This document shows positions 40,718 through 51,950 of a stretch of 64,000 bases of DNA, piece after piece. This DNA comes from Phycomyces blakesleeanus NRRL 1555(-) (lineage: Eukaryota > Mucoromycota > Mucoromycetes > Mucorales > Phycomycetaceae), in NCBI RefSeq assembly GCF_001638985.1, contig NW_017265168.1, positions 1 to 64,000 of the forward strand. The letters are read 5' to 3'. The stretch's first letter is position 1. Each line of letters begins with the position of its first letter. The position numbers and the translations under genes are program-made. Under the pieces are notes generated by a model. That model was not told where the DNA came from. It saw nothing but the letters and a program-made list of their open reading frames with translations, and ran no database searches.

Positions 40718-42405
40718 TATGAAGAAGAGTGAAGAGTGAATACTTTTGACGATTTGTTTTTTTTTACCACGCTCCTTTTGTGGTATTTTCATCCTTTTTC
40801 GGGATTGAGGCTCCGGTTGACAATTGAGTAAATCAGGGCAAGCCAGGCAGTAATCATCTTCGCTCTCACACTTTCACTAGCTCAGCCCATTTCATTTCAT
40901 TTCATTTGTTAAATAAAGAATAAACGGGTATATCATCACAAGAACTTTACTATATATGCGTCTTAAGAATACAATTGGCTATAATTAAATTTAATTACAG
41001 TGTGAATTCGAGCTTTTAGTTGAAACGCATGGCTATAAAAAATAAGAAAAGAGGCGTATCTGACTTGAATGTATGTATATCTTCAACCTAAGCAACTGTC
41101 AACCACCTGTAGTTTTAAATAGCAGGATCTTTTACGGGAATCTTTGTCCGGATTTTAGTAAGTCGGGCAATTACTTGATGATAAATGTCAAAATATATAT
41201 TATTGGACTTGAAATGTCTCTGCTATCTTATTGTCTGGAACTCTTAATGAGCAAGTTAAAGTGTGTAAACTACAATACTAAATTTGTATCTGAACATGGG
41301 ACTTTTGTGTGCACAATTGAGGTCGTATTTAATATATATATATATATATATATATCGTTGTAACTGAACAGATTGAAAGAAAACAAACTGCATGCTTCAC
41401 TCAGTAAAACAGCTCCTCTTTATCTGCATCACTCCAAAGTTGTCCTAAATTTTGCTGTCTTTACAATGGTTAATCATTTAGCTCAGCTAAAGCAATGTAT
41501 AGCCATATGCTCTAGACTGCGAAAGATGATATAAATTTTCTCTTTTTACAATTTTTTTTCAAGGCTCTGTTACAGATGTATTGTCTTTGCCCAAATCTTC
41601 TTAGAAATGACATTGGCTCTATCTCTTTATTATTGAATAAGGGTCTATATACGCGTAAATAAGGATGTGTTGTTCTCTGGAATAGAAATAAAGTGCCAGT
41701 GCTTTTGTTTCAACCTAAAAATGTGTGTGTGTATATTATTGAGTTTATCCAAATCACTTGTACTCGATCTCCTATGGTATCTAGTAGATTAAAGCATGTA
41801 AATGTTATTATTATTTTAGTTTTCTCATCAGATTGTTAAAGATGGTGTTTTATATGGGGGGTAACTTTTTTTCTTGATAGATATAAATAAATGGCTGTCG
41901 ATCGTTCCAAATCTAAGATGTTCTTGTAGGTGGTTAAAGTACCTTTTTTTTCTGTATAGTATCTAGGTAAGCTATTATGCAACCTATCCCTCGAGGGGTC
42001 GAGGGTTCTAGTGATTTTCATAGAAACATAAAGTGTTTTCTAACTTTGAATTATAGTGATAAAGAGATACAAGTCGGTACAGCTATATAACCAAATGATT
42101 TCTTTTTTAGATTAAGTATATTATTTATCTATTTTTCTTAATAATAATACTAAGAGAGAAAAAAAGGTTGAAAAAATGCTGTACAATAAAGGAGTAGACA
42201 AAGTAGATGCAACACCAAACTAGTCTTTCAGGCTCAGGAGAGCAGCATCGTCCATTCTCCCCCTCCCCTTCACTTGGTCCTTCTTTTCTCGTATGGTCAT
42301 GCAATTGGTGGCATAAGGCCTGCTTCTTAATTTTTTTGATTGTATATTCAATATTCTACGGTATGTTGACTCAAACCTTTGCCTTTCTTTTATATTTATC
42401 CTAAA
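40718..42405. other. Divergent intergenic region
   Basis: 1.7 kb between the minus-strand peptidase and the plus-strand LEA2-like gene, so it holds both promoters. It is AT-rich with a CATTT run near 40890-40908 and TA tracts (41331-41355). The frames 41073-41363 and 42207-42404 have no recognisable product; the second is probably 5' leader. Confidence 0.5.
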
Positions 42406-43776
42406 ATGCAATATCACAATTCATCGAGCTCCCATCAGCCTGATCACTTCTTGGATGAAGTACAATACGCGCCACATATACATCAAGAGAAGGAACAAGG
42501 CAAGTTATATGAGTGCTAGGATGTGTGTCATATATATGTATATAAAAAGAGAGAGAAAATACATTTTATTATTATTATGTAACTGATTGCTTATTATTAT
42601 TATTTTAGTGAACTGTGAATGCGCCTATCAGCAAACATCTGCTTCGAATACCATCGGATTTCAGGCTTATAACGGGGGAAACGGAAATTATACACCAACT
42701 GGAGAGAATGATGATGTTTATATAAATGGAGTAAACATTGACCAACCTTGCCATTGCCAGCAGTATTATGAAACAGGCGAATCGGAACACAGCTTCCCAC
42801 AGCCACACCCATATTATCCTGAATACTCGGTTGAATATGATTATGCTCAAGCTGAGATATGTGTTGAAGAGATCACTTCTCGCTCAGGAAAACACCGACA
42901 TCACCATCATCATCACAGCAATCATAGTAGAGGGAGTCGCACAAGATCATCTCCGTCAAAGCATCCCTCTACACCAACTGAAAAGTCCTTAACGAACAAA
43001 AGCGACTATGAGAGCAATGGATCTCCACACCCTTCCTCTGATACGGTTTCGATGTCTCAGAAAAGCAAACATACCATCAAGAAGAGAAAATGCTGTCGTG
43101 GAGCAAGAGCATCTCGTATTTGTGTGATATTCACTTTTATCTTTTTCATCCTTGGTGCAATTGCCGCGTTCTTTTGCTGGCCAAGAACACCTCTTGTCTC
43201 AATGGGCAGCGCTATCGAGAGTGGAGATGATCCTGTCAGTTGGGGAACAGATCAGCATCCTCTTCTTCACTCGTCCTGGCTGGTGAATGTTACTTTTGAT
43301 AATAGTCAGAACTGGATCCCTACCCACATTACCGGGCTTGATTTTTATATGAAAGACAGTCTGACGCTGCGTCAATTTGGATGGGGAACACAAGGCCCAA
43401 TGGTCTTTGCACCACGCAAGATCATATCTCAACAGCTCAGACTTACAGTGGAATACTCGGCTTCTTCAACAACAGACCCGACCTTTCAGAATCTCTACAG
43501 GGCTTGTGGGCCACAAAAGAAAGGGGATCCGCCCTCACTTAATGTGGTTCTTCATGTAAGTTGAAAAAAAAAATTGCTGAGGAAAAGGAGGAACTTCTTT
43601 ATTAAACTCCACTGTGTCGCATTGCATCGCATTGTATTGCATTTTGCTCTTTTGTTTCTGTTTTTGTTTTTTTTTTTTTTTTTACAAAGATGGCTTTTCA
43701 TTTCTGGGGGATTATGTGGGTGCCAACTGTTGCCATTACACCGCCCACTGGAGGGTTTATATGCCCTCTTAATTAA
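42406..43776 (+). CDS. LEA2-like single-pass membrane protein (1)
   Basis: Three exons: 42406-42499, 42609-43555 and 43690-43776, giving 375 residues. The first intron (42500-42608) begins GC after AAG and ends TTTTAG, so it is a GC-AG intron; the frame is kept exactly, and no nearby GT gives an open join. The second intron is GT-AG. The protein has a long polar N-terminal half with a His-rich stretch near residues 130-136 and Ser/Thr-rich segments. A basic/Cys patch (KKRKCCRGARASR) comes just before one membrane helix (about 202-222, ICVIFTFIFFILGAIAAFF). The C-terminal beta-rich domain (WLVNVTFDNSQNWIPTHI, LTVEYSAS) ends in TPPTGGFICPLN. This topology is shared with the gene at 54791. A plasma-membrane or vacuolar role is inferred; the function is unknown. 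Confidence 0.75.
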
Positions 43777-45079
43777 AAAATAGATCCAAACTAGCAGAGC
43801 AAGTCTCTGCGTAAATACAACCATAGAAAATAATAAGATTCTATGAATAATTTTCCTTTTGTTTTCTTATTTAATTATTCTTTAAAAAAAAAGTCCCTAA
43901 TACTATTTGTAGCAATGTATTCTCCCCTTTTATAATAATAGTCATAATGATAATGATAATGATAATATTAATATTAATATTAATAATAATAATAATAAAG
44001 AATCTTAGGTGCTCTTGTAAAATCCTTAAGTATAAAATATTTTGAGAGTTACATCTGTGTCTAATTTCATTCAAAGGGCAAGTAAACATATTAACCTGAA
44101 ATGATCCAAAAATGAATTGTACTTCTTTGTACCGATTAATCCCGAGTTACTGGATTCAGTTCTTATAAGCGGAGTTTATACGCTTCTTTTTTTGTTTGTT
44201 TGATGAAAACATCAATGAAACCTAATTGGTCTTTCACTGTAAGAAATGGTAATATTTAAAGTACCGACATTGTGACTTTTTGTATCCAATAGTTGTTCGG
44301 TATTTAGGATTTAGTGTTACAATAGATTTCAATGTCCTTATTGGAAAATTACAAAGACTCAAATTCATTAAAAAAAAAAAAGAATATCAGTACAAAACCA
44401 TCATAAATTCCGCAGAGCTGTGTTTCGCTACTACATAATTGGACTGTGGTTCCGTATAAGTATCTTTACATCACACCAGGTCCAATGGCTCACGTCAATA
44501 AGTCAATTAGTTTCAGGATTTAACGGTCTATACATTTTCTCCGTGGAAAGGGCGATCCACGAGGAATTTTATATTGATCTCGATGTCATGTACTGTTTTT
44601 ACTGTTTATAACTTGGCTCACAATCAAGAATACATATCTGCGTTTACTTTAGTGGGAAAGATATCTTCACGATTCCTACAAGACTTTGCTCTTCCATTCC
44701 TCTTAAAAGTACCTGCAAACTTTGAGTTTGTCGTGGAATCTTTTAACATATTGGGTGAAACAAGGCCTCAAATGGCGACATCGCAATCGTGGTCGACATT
44801 GAGATTTTTTTTTCTGGAAAGTTGAGAAGTGTCTTGGGAGAACCCGAATACGCGTCTCCAGCAACTGGCCAACAAAAGCCAATTTTTAAGTAATTCCAGG
44901 CAAAGTCAGTGCAATCGTTACATCCGCGAATCAAAGGATCAAGAAAAATGTACTTAATCGCGTACAAACCTTGTACAATGATCATTAAATTGTATATAAT
45001 AAAAAGGAAAGACTATTTTTGATGAGATTCTTGTGATGAAAGGATGTTCTTATTTTTAAAAAAAAAATTGGTTTTGTTT
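43777..45079. other. Intergenic region, no supported gene
   Basis: AT-rich DNA with a GATAAT and TATTAA repeat block (43936-43998). Adjacent plus-strand frames at 44420-44611 and 44574-44825 have some coding-like text (for example HNQEYISAFTLVGKISSRF), but they have no recognisable family and overlap in different frames. They may be part of the mobile-element remains just to the right. Confidence 0.5.
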
Positions 45080-45860
45080 AATGGCATCTATTTGTTGAGA
45101 CACTAGCCAAGATATTTCGCAGAATGAGGAACAACGTCTTTGAAAACATTTTAGTATAAGCTGTCGTATACCTCACTAGTACCTATCATTAGCAATTCTT
45201 TTTCTATGAAACTATTTTGTTTAACTTTACTCTTAACCACTAAGTAGAATTGTTCAAGCGGGTTCAATCCTGATAGATATAGCGGAAGATATACATGGGT
45301 TTATCCTCGAGATCAAATATATCTTCCCATGTCATTTGAGCTATGAATATGAGTATTGTCTATGACAAGGTGATGTCCCTCCATTTCTTGATACTTTTTA
45401 CTTTTAATCAAGAGTAGCTTGTCAAAATCTTAGACAATGTCCTGTTACTGCTCATATGCTATAAGCATCAGGCTCCCACCCAAGCTGTCTCCTTTTGACA
45501 CATTTTAAAATTCGCAAACTAACATTAATTAAGCTTTCTACCACTTCAATTGATACAGCAGAAGGATTCTCATCAATATAATTTAAAATAAATTTATTAT
45601 GCTTCTCGTCGACAATAAGATCCCTCGGCTCAACCCCATTCTCATCGACAACATCACCTTGCCCATCTTCATAAAAAAAATTACATATTCATTTGAACGC
45701 TTATAAAACTTAGTAGATATCAGGAAGAAGAAAGAAATAAGGAAAATGGAACTACCATTACCATTTATGCAACTAAAATACCAAGAATACCATTGGGCAA
45801 TTACTAGGCGACATGTAAAAATAAACAAGGTTCATCCAATCCAAATACGACTTTATTCTT
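45080..45860 (-). pseudogene. Decayed Tc1/mariner (DDE_3) transposase
   Basis: Read on the minus strand, the segment keeps the landmarks of a Tc1/IS630 transposase in order. A first-aspartate-like VFGLDEPCLFLHV lies near 45835-45800, the second-aspartate block HHLVIDNTHIHSSN near 45380-45335, and the LNPLEQFYLVVKSKVK block near 45275-45225. The last corresponds to the family PYSPxLNPIEQFW motif that carries the catalytic glutamate. A C-terminal part (EVYDSLY, then FKDVVPHSAKYLG) runs to about 45090. Several in-frame stops and frameshifts break it, so it is an inactive relic. Clear terminal repeats were not found by eye. Confidence 0.75.
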
Positions 45861-47313
45861 GGATCGTGGGACACCATTGTTGAACTCAGTAATTTTTTTT
45901 TGCACAACATAAAATTCAAGACCCGTGTCTTTTACTTCTTGAAATTACTATATATATATAAATATATATAAATATATATTTTAATATTTTTTCTATATTA
46001 GAAACATACTTTAAAGAAGACGTTCGGATATATATATATAAATAAAGGTCGTACAATCGTATGATATAATGAGGTATGTCTTTCATATGTTATTGTTTTA
46101 AAGAGGGCATTTTATTCATGACATTGATTTACTATAGAAAACAGGGGAATTTCACCAGAATATATGCTGATTGCAACTTATTTTGTTGAATTATGAATGA
46201 TTATTATTTATTAACCTGTTTTTCATTACTTACAAATCTCAACACACATACACCCTTTAACCTTATTTTTTTTTTAGATCTTTCGATGAATTTGGTGCGC
46301 TATAGTCTCTTCTTTATTTAAAGCATCCCCTTCCTTTCATGTTTAAGCTTCTTATAAGTATATGTATGTATTCTACTTTGAACAAACATACGCACATGTA
46401 CACACACACACACACACACACACACACTATAGTGAATGGAATACATATATATATATAACTAATTTACAAAGGAGAAAATAAATTGTGAATGTGACACACT
46501 CAATGTCCTTGTGCCAGCCTATCGAATGAGGCCATTTAAAGTTCTGGCCTTGGTAGGAATAGTCGATGGAAGGTAATAAACCGGGGGTGAAATTTAGGTA
46601 CTGTTAGCCAAGGGATAATAAAATCTGCAATCCTTCTATACTCAACTACCACTCTTTTCGTCACAGGGTCAAGCAATACATAACCAGGGCAATCCCAACT
46701 GATTTGTCAACAAAATACGTTTTGACAGCTTGTTCCTTTGAAAAGAGAGAAAGAGAGGATCTTTCCGATTATAAATACAGATATAGAAAAAAGGACCATT
46801 CGTTATTGGTCTTCTCAATTGTAAGGGTCACGTGGACCATTGTCGAACTTGGGGAAGATCGAAGTGGAGCAACAGATGAATCATCTTGCTCTAGCTTTCC
46901 TTCTTATTTCTAAATAAGGAACGCCCTCGTTCGCAAAGTGCAAGAGTAGCACGGTCCACCATTTGCCTTTTTCTACCCCAGCTTTCTTTTATTTAGCATC
47001 CTTTGAGACCTACAGACTACTCCTCGCTTTGCGCACCTAGCCATTCACTTTTTTTTTTGTAGGTAAACAAAAGAATGTTGTATTTTGAGAAAAAGAAAGC
47101 CCAAGAAAACTTGGCTTCCTTTTTTTTTATTTTATTTCATTTCATTTCATTTCAATCGGATGCTTACAAGCCAAAATTCTACCTTTTCTCTTATTCTTCT
47201 TCTTTTCATTACAGACAAAAGAAAACCGCATTTCTTTAGTAGAAACTTGTATACAATTATATATAATCATCAGCTTTCACACATCGTTCCTCTGATCATC
47301 GTCCCCTTGGAAA
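45861..47313. other. Upstream region of the CAF120-like gene
   Basis: 1.45 kb of AT-rich DNA with a CA microsatellite (46393-46427), TA tracts and a CATTT run (47136-47153). The frames 46704-46913 and 47085-47351 are not supported as genes; the second overlaps the true start in another frame. Confidence 0.5.
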
Positions 47314-50300
47314 ATGAAAAAAAATCAATCTTCACGGTTATCAGAAGATAGCAACAGTCATGAACTCGAATCTGGAGTGGACACTCTTAGTCTATCAGAT
47401 CAGTCCACTAATCATAGCGAACCCCTAGCACGTGCTCCATATCCACTCAAAGTCTCTAGACGCCATTCACGAATGCTTTATGCGGAAAAGTATGGATTAA
47501 CAACACCAGGCTGGAATGAAGAACACACCAATGAGACCGAAACCGAGAGCCAGATCCAGGACAATACCGATTACGATGAAGACGACTACTACGACGACGA
47601 CAATAACAAAAACAATAATAATAACAACAACAACAACAACAACAACAAAAACGATGGAAATATAAAAAAGTTTACAGACGAAGACGAAGACGACAGACCA
47701 CTTTCGTATAGTCCCGTGCCTACCCGCACCCCACCTCTTCAATCAGCTCGTTCTTCGGCTGTGTCGTTACAAGGTGGAGTCTCCCAGCCTATTGCTGTCC
47801 GAAATTTATCTATTCAATCAAACTCTGTTCGACCAGCTCGTTTCATCAAGCCGTCTCCACAAAACAACCCAAAGGCACTATCAATCCCCAAAGACATGCA
47901 GTCAGTTCATCGTCTGAACGAATTTTATCATCAAAAAGTTTATATGGAAGGCTATCTATCCAAACGTGATGACAGAGCCTCAGATGGAAAACTATATGGT
48001 GGCCGAGAATGGGCTCGCTGGTATGTTGAACTCTGCGGACCTGTGCTCACCTTGTGGGACGCCACCCTTGAAGATAAAAATGAGAGTGTTCTGCCACACT
48101 ACATCAACATCACTGACGCGTCCGTCGAAATTCTCGGGGATATGCCTGAAGAACGGCCTATGCGCCTTCATGTGTTTGCACTTACTTCGGCTGGTGCCAA
48201 TCGTTATTTGCTCCAAGCTGTAAACGAGAGGGCACTTGTCATGTGGGCATGCGCGATCCGATTGTCGTGTTTTGAATGTTCCAAGATCCAGGAAATATAC
48301 ACCAGGCGTTTTCTTGTCCGCCCTCAGTTTTCCGAAGTCATGGCCAAGAAAACTTCGAAAATGGAAGGTTATCTACAGGTGCGGTTTATGGGTGCAACTG
48401 AATGGCAGAAGTTCTGGACGACTGTTTCAGACACCCGTGTAGAGAAGACACTCTTTGGAAAGAAATATATCCCTTCCCGTGGCCAAGTCTCCTTTTACGA
48501 AACCAAAAAATCAAAGTTTCCTGTGATGTGCATTGTAAACGTTGTGCAAGCCTACAACATATATCCAGAATCGCCAAAATTAATTGACGTGGCTACCATA
48601 TTAAAGCTCGAGGGTGCTATGTATCTTGTAAAACCCAAAGGGGAGCAAAAGCTCGTTAATTCTGCTGCCGGTGTTCATTTGATGGCCTCAAGTTCAAAGG
48701 AATTGGCCCAGTGGTTGGTGGGTATCTTTGATGCCTTTAAGCTTTACGGGAGACCCCTGCGACTCCTTGACGACCACTCAAATAGGACTGCCCTCAATTT
48801 CGGGGAACCTATTTATGGCGAACGTCCGCGACTGTTCTTGGAAACACAAGAAGTCCAACATGTCGATGTACACACCGACAACCTTCTTGACAACAAGGTT
48901 GCATTTTCGGAAGCCTTGTTCAACAAGATGAAGGTTCACGATACAGCACCTCTTTCGCCACCCCACAGTCTAGGTGGGCGCCACAACAGCATGCCAATCT
49001 TAAGTGCAGGATTGCCTGAACCCAGCCAAGGGACTGTTCCTCGCAAGATGTCACTTGTTTCATCTCTTCAAGCTTATCGCGGAAATGTGCCTTCGCAACA
49101 TGAGACTCCTGTACGCAACACAGTATACGCTAGTGATGACAGCGACGATAACGACGACGATGAAGAAGAAGAAGAGAGTGAAACCGAATTTATCTTTACC
49201 CGCCAAATCACTGCTGCCTCTCGACGCCAGAGCTTGATGGATAATTCTCCTATTTCTTCTCCCGTTACCAAATCAACACCCAAACCATCGCCAAAACCAT
49301 CGCCAAAACCAGCAGCTATCCCTGCGCCCAACAAAACTCGCCCCTCGTCGCTTGCCCTTCCAAAATTCACCGGAAACGATGACTTTGCACAGAGCATCTT
49401 TGGTGACGTTGACCGCATGCAAGACTCTCCTGGACAAATACATTCTTTAACAAGCGGAAGCACGTCTTCCTCCAAACCCGACTTTGCTATTCGGTCTGGA
49501 ACCGGACATACAAGCTCCAAGGGAAGCCAAGGATCAGATACTTCTGACAGCAGTGTCAGCCACAAACGGGAAACTATGATTCACAAGGCCACGCATGTCT
49601 CTGCTACAGCACCCATCTTGAAAAAAAGGGTTCAACCCAAGGATACTTACAACAGCAATATGGAATCTGGAAGTAACATTAGCCACTCCAGTGCACATAG
49701 TACGTCAAATAGCGAATCAAGCGGTAATGTTCACCAAAAACAACAACAGCAGCAGCAACAGCAGCAGCTTCTGCATGAACAAGTCCAACAATATCAGCAG
49801 CAGCCTCTGCAAGAACAATCCCAGCAATATCAACAATATCAACAATATCAACAATATCAACAACCACAAGCTAACTCTAGTAAGCTAGCACAGCAAGCTC
49901 GCAGGGCATCTAATGCTACAGGAGCAAGACGTCAAGGAGCCTCACCGCCGGTCACTTATTCTCGGCCTATAAGTAGATACTCCATGCATGGAGATTATGA
50001 GCATGATTCAGCATCACAAGCATGGGACTCTGGATCAGGAGACCATCGCGCAATGCTTCGTGAAGCACACACGGGAAGTATCTATGGTGGAAGTATGTAT
50101 GGTGGTGGTAGTGTTTATGGTGCTGGCAGTGTTTATGGTGGTAATGGATACCCACAACACAATGGACAAGGAGCAGGACTAGGAGGAGGAGGTGCGATGG
50201 ACCCCTACCAATATCATCCTGGTGTAACTCAGATGCAATACGACTATGGTCGATCTCCAGGACAGCCTCTGGTGAATATCCCTGACAAACCTGCAGAGTC

Positions 50301-50924
50301 CCGGACAGGACTTGTTGGTGTCATCTCCCACATGGAAAAGGAGAAGGAAGCAAAAAGCAAGTTGGTCGACACGGAGAAGGAGCGTCTGATGGCCCAAGAG
50401 CGAGAACGGATTATGATGGAACAAATGATGCAACAGCAACAGATGATGCAGCAACAGGTAAGAACAGTAGCAAGTACAAGACAATTAAACTTTTCTTTTT
50501 TCGGTGGCCTTTTGAACTGATTATATGTATTGTATATCTAAAGGCAATGATGAATAATCCTTATGGAATGATGGGGATGGGTATGCCAGGTATGATAGAT
50601 CCACGGATGAGCATGATGCAGACCATGCCGATGATGCAAGGGATGCCGATGATGCAGAATATGGGTATGATGCAAAACATGGCTATGATGCAGAATATGC
50701 CAATGATGATGCCTCAGATGCAAATGATGCCCAATCCATATCCTCTTTCAATGTATCAACAGCCTGTTTGGAATGGTGGCAGATTTAATGGTGACATTAG
50801 AGAAGAGACAGAGGATGATGATAATGTGCCTTTGAGTGCTAAGCCAACAGCATCCTTGAGTACGGGGGGTATAGGACGGCCATCGATACCTAACCGCAGC
50901 CGACAAAAGAGTAGTAACCATTAA
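47314..50924 (+). CDS. CAF120/Skg3-like tandem PH-domain protein
   Basis: Two exons: 47314-50457 and 50544-50924, with one GT-AG intron inside a low-complexity stretch, giving 1,174 residues. The N-terminus is polar with an acidic/Asn tract (residues about 85-110). The first PH domain is at about 208-317 (VYMEGYLSKRDD, WARWYVELCGPVLTLWD, RALVMWACAIRLS). The second, split or larger, PH domain is at about 348-480 (KMEGYLQVRFMGATEWQKFW, ELAQWLVGIFDAF). Both match the CAF120/Skg3 proteins of fungi, linked in yeast to the CCR4-NOT complex and to bud-site or cell-wall functions. The C-terminal half is disordered: acidic DDNDDDEEEEE, PSPKPSPKP, a Q-rich part with QYQQYQQYQQ, GGSxYGG repeats, a charged helix (KEKEAKSKLVDTEKER), and in exon 2 an extreme methionine-rich MMQxMPMMQ repeat. 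A cortical or RNA-regulatory role is inferred from the family. Confidence 0.82.
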
Positions 50925-51285
50925 CCACACATACACACACACATACACACACACACACACACACATACATGCTCCATTTTATATATCTTCTTCTTCTTCT
51001 TCTCTACCTTATTTCTATATTCTACTTGTCTTATTTTTCCTATCACTCTCTTTATCGCATACATATTTTACTTTATTTTTATTTCTGAATTTGTTAGATT
51101 TTACTAATATTCTTTCATATCCACAACTTTCTAGATTCATTTATTTTTTTCTACGGGTGATGAAGCCACTATATAAAAAAAACCAAAACTTCTACTCTAT
51201 AATACTCCTTGACATCTTTAACATTATCATTATCATCATTACTACTATTAATACTATTACTGCGATAATTTAGACAATTAAATAT
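50925..51285. other. 3' flank of the CAF120-like gene
   Basis: A CACACA microsatellite (50927-50968), then CTT-rich and AT-rich DNA. No gene is seen. Confidence 0.5.
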
Positions 51286-51708
51286 TAGAGAACCCGTTGT
51301 CGAGTGAAAATTCTAAATTTTGACTCACTCTTGATTTACGCGGCTATTGAAATTCCAATGAAAAGATGTAAAATTTTACTGAGGGAGACCATTTAGTGAT
51401 GAAATGGAATGAAAAATTGGGAGTTTTCTAGTTTTTCACTCCATTTCATCACCAAGTCTTTATTAAGAATTGAGCTTGTTTCTCCATCTTCGAACATAAA
51501 TCTAATATAGTCAAGAGCCTCCTCTATATATCTACTTAAGAGAATAAGTCTTGGAAATCCAAGTTTATTAAGATGTATTTCTCTTATGTTTGTCACAGTA
51601 CTTATGTTTTCATCAACTGTGGTCGAGTTTTTCTTTTTTTTGACTGGGTTTCACTAATAATTCTTTTTTAGCAGTCTAGCAAAATATCACATCCCAACGG
51701 GTTCTCTA
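51286..51708. mobile_element. MITE-like element with TA-flanked inverted ends
   Basis: The left end AGAGAACCCGTTG (from 51287) is matched in inverted orientation by CAACGGGTTCTCT (to 51707). A TA dinucleotide sits at each border, as in Tc1/mariner-type MITEs. The element is about 420 bases long. It contains an internal hairpin (51398-51453) with arms GATGAAATGGA and TCCATTTCATC. A minus-strand frame (51393-51596, IREIHLNKLGFPRL and so on) crosses the inside and is unrecognised. Confidence 0.72.
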
Positions 51709-51739
51709 TTAATACAATATTATCATTGCTATTATTTTA

Positions 51740-51950
51740 CTTGAGATCAAGGCAAACTATATTCAATCATCAAGTGAACCACTTTTATTACGAGTTTTTC
51801 TAGGCCTCTCGTTCTATGGCACATAGTCTCCATAAAAGAAAAATACTTTTCTTCCTCAATCCTAGTGGTAATGAAAGAAGACTTGCCAATTAGAGTCGAT
51901 TAAAATATTCACCCCTTTTTTTGTCTGAATTTTTAGTCTGTCCATACCAA
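51740..51950 (-). mobile_element. Fragment related to the 10685-12398 transposon
   Basis: At 51931-51950 the sequence TTTTAGTCTGTCCATACCAA nearly repeats the inner inverted-end segment of the larger element (TTTTAGTCTGTCCACACCAA at 12244-12263), preceded by a similar poly-T stretch. Immediately inside it, on the minus strand, is an open coding-like piece (about 51890-51745, ITTRIEEEKYFSFMETM and so on) of unknown family. It is probably a decayed copy from the same transposon family, next to the MITE. Confidence 0.5.

Noticed and set aside
42207..42404. 65-codon plus-strand frame before the LEA2-like gene
   Set aside because: It ends two bases before the real ATG, has no recognisable product and is probably 5' leader sequence.
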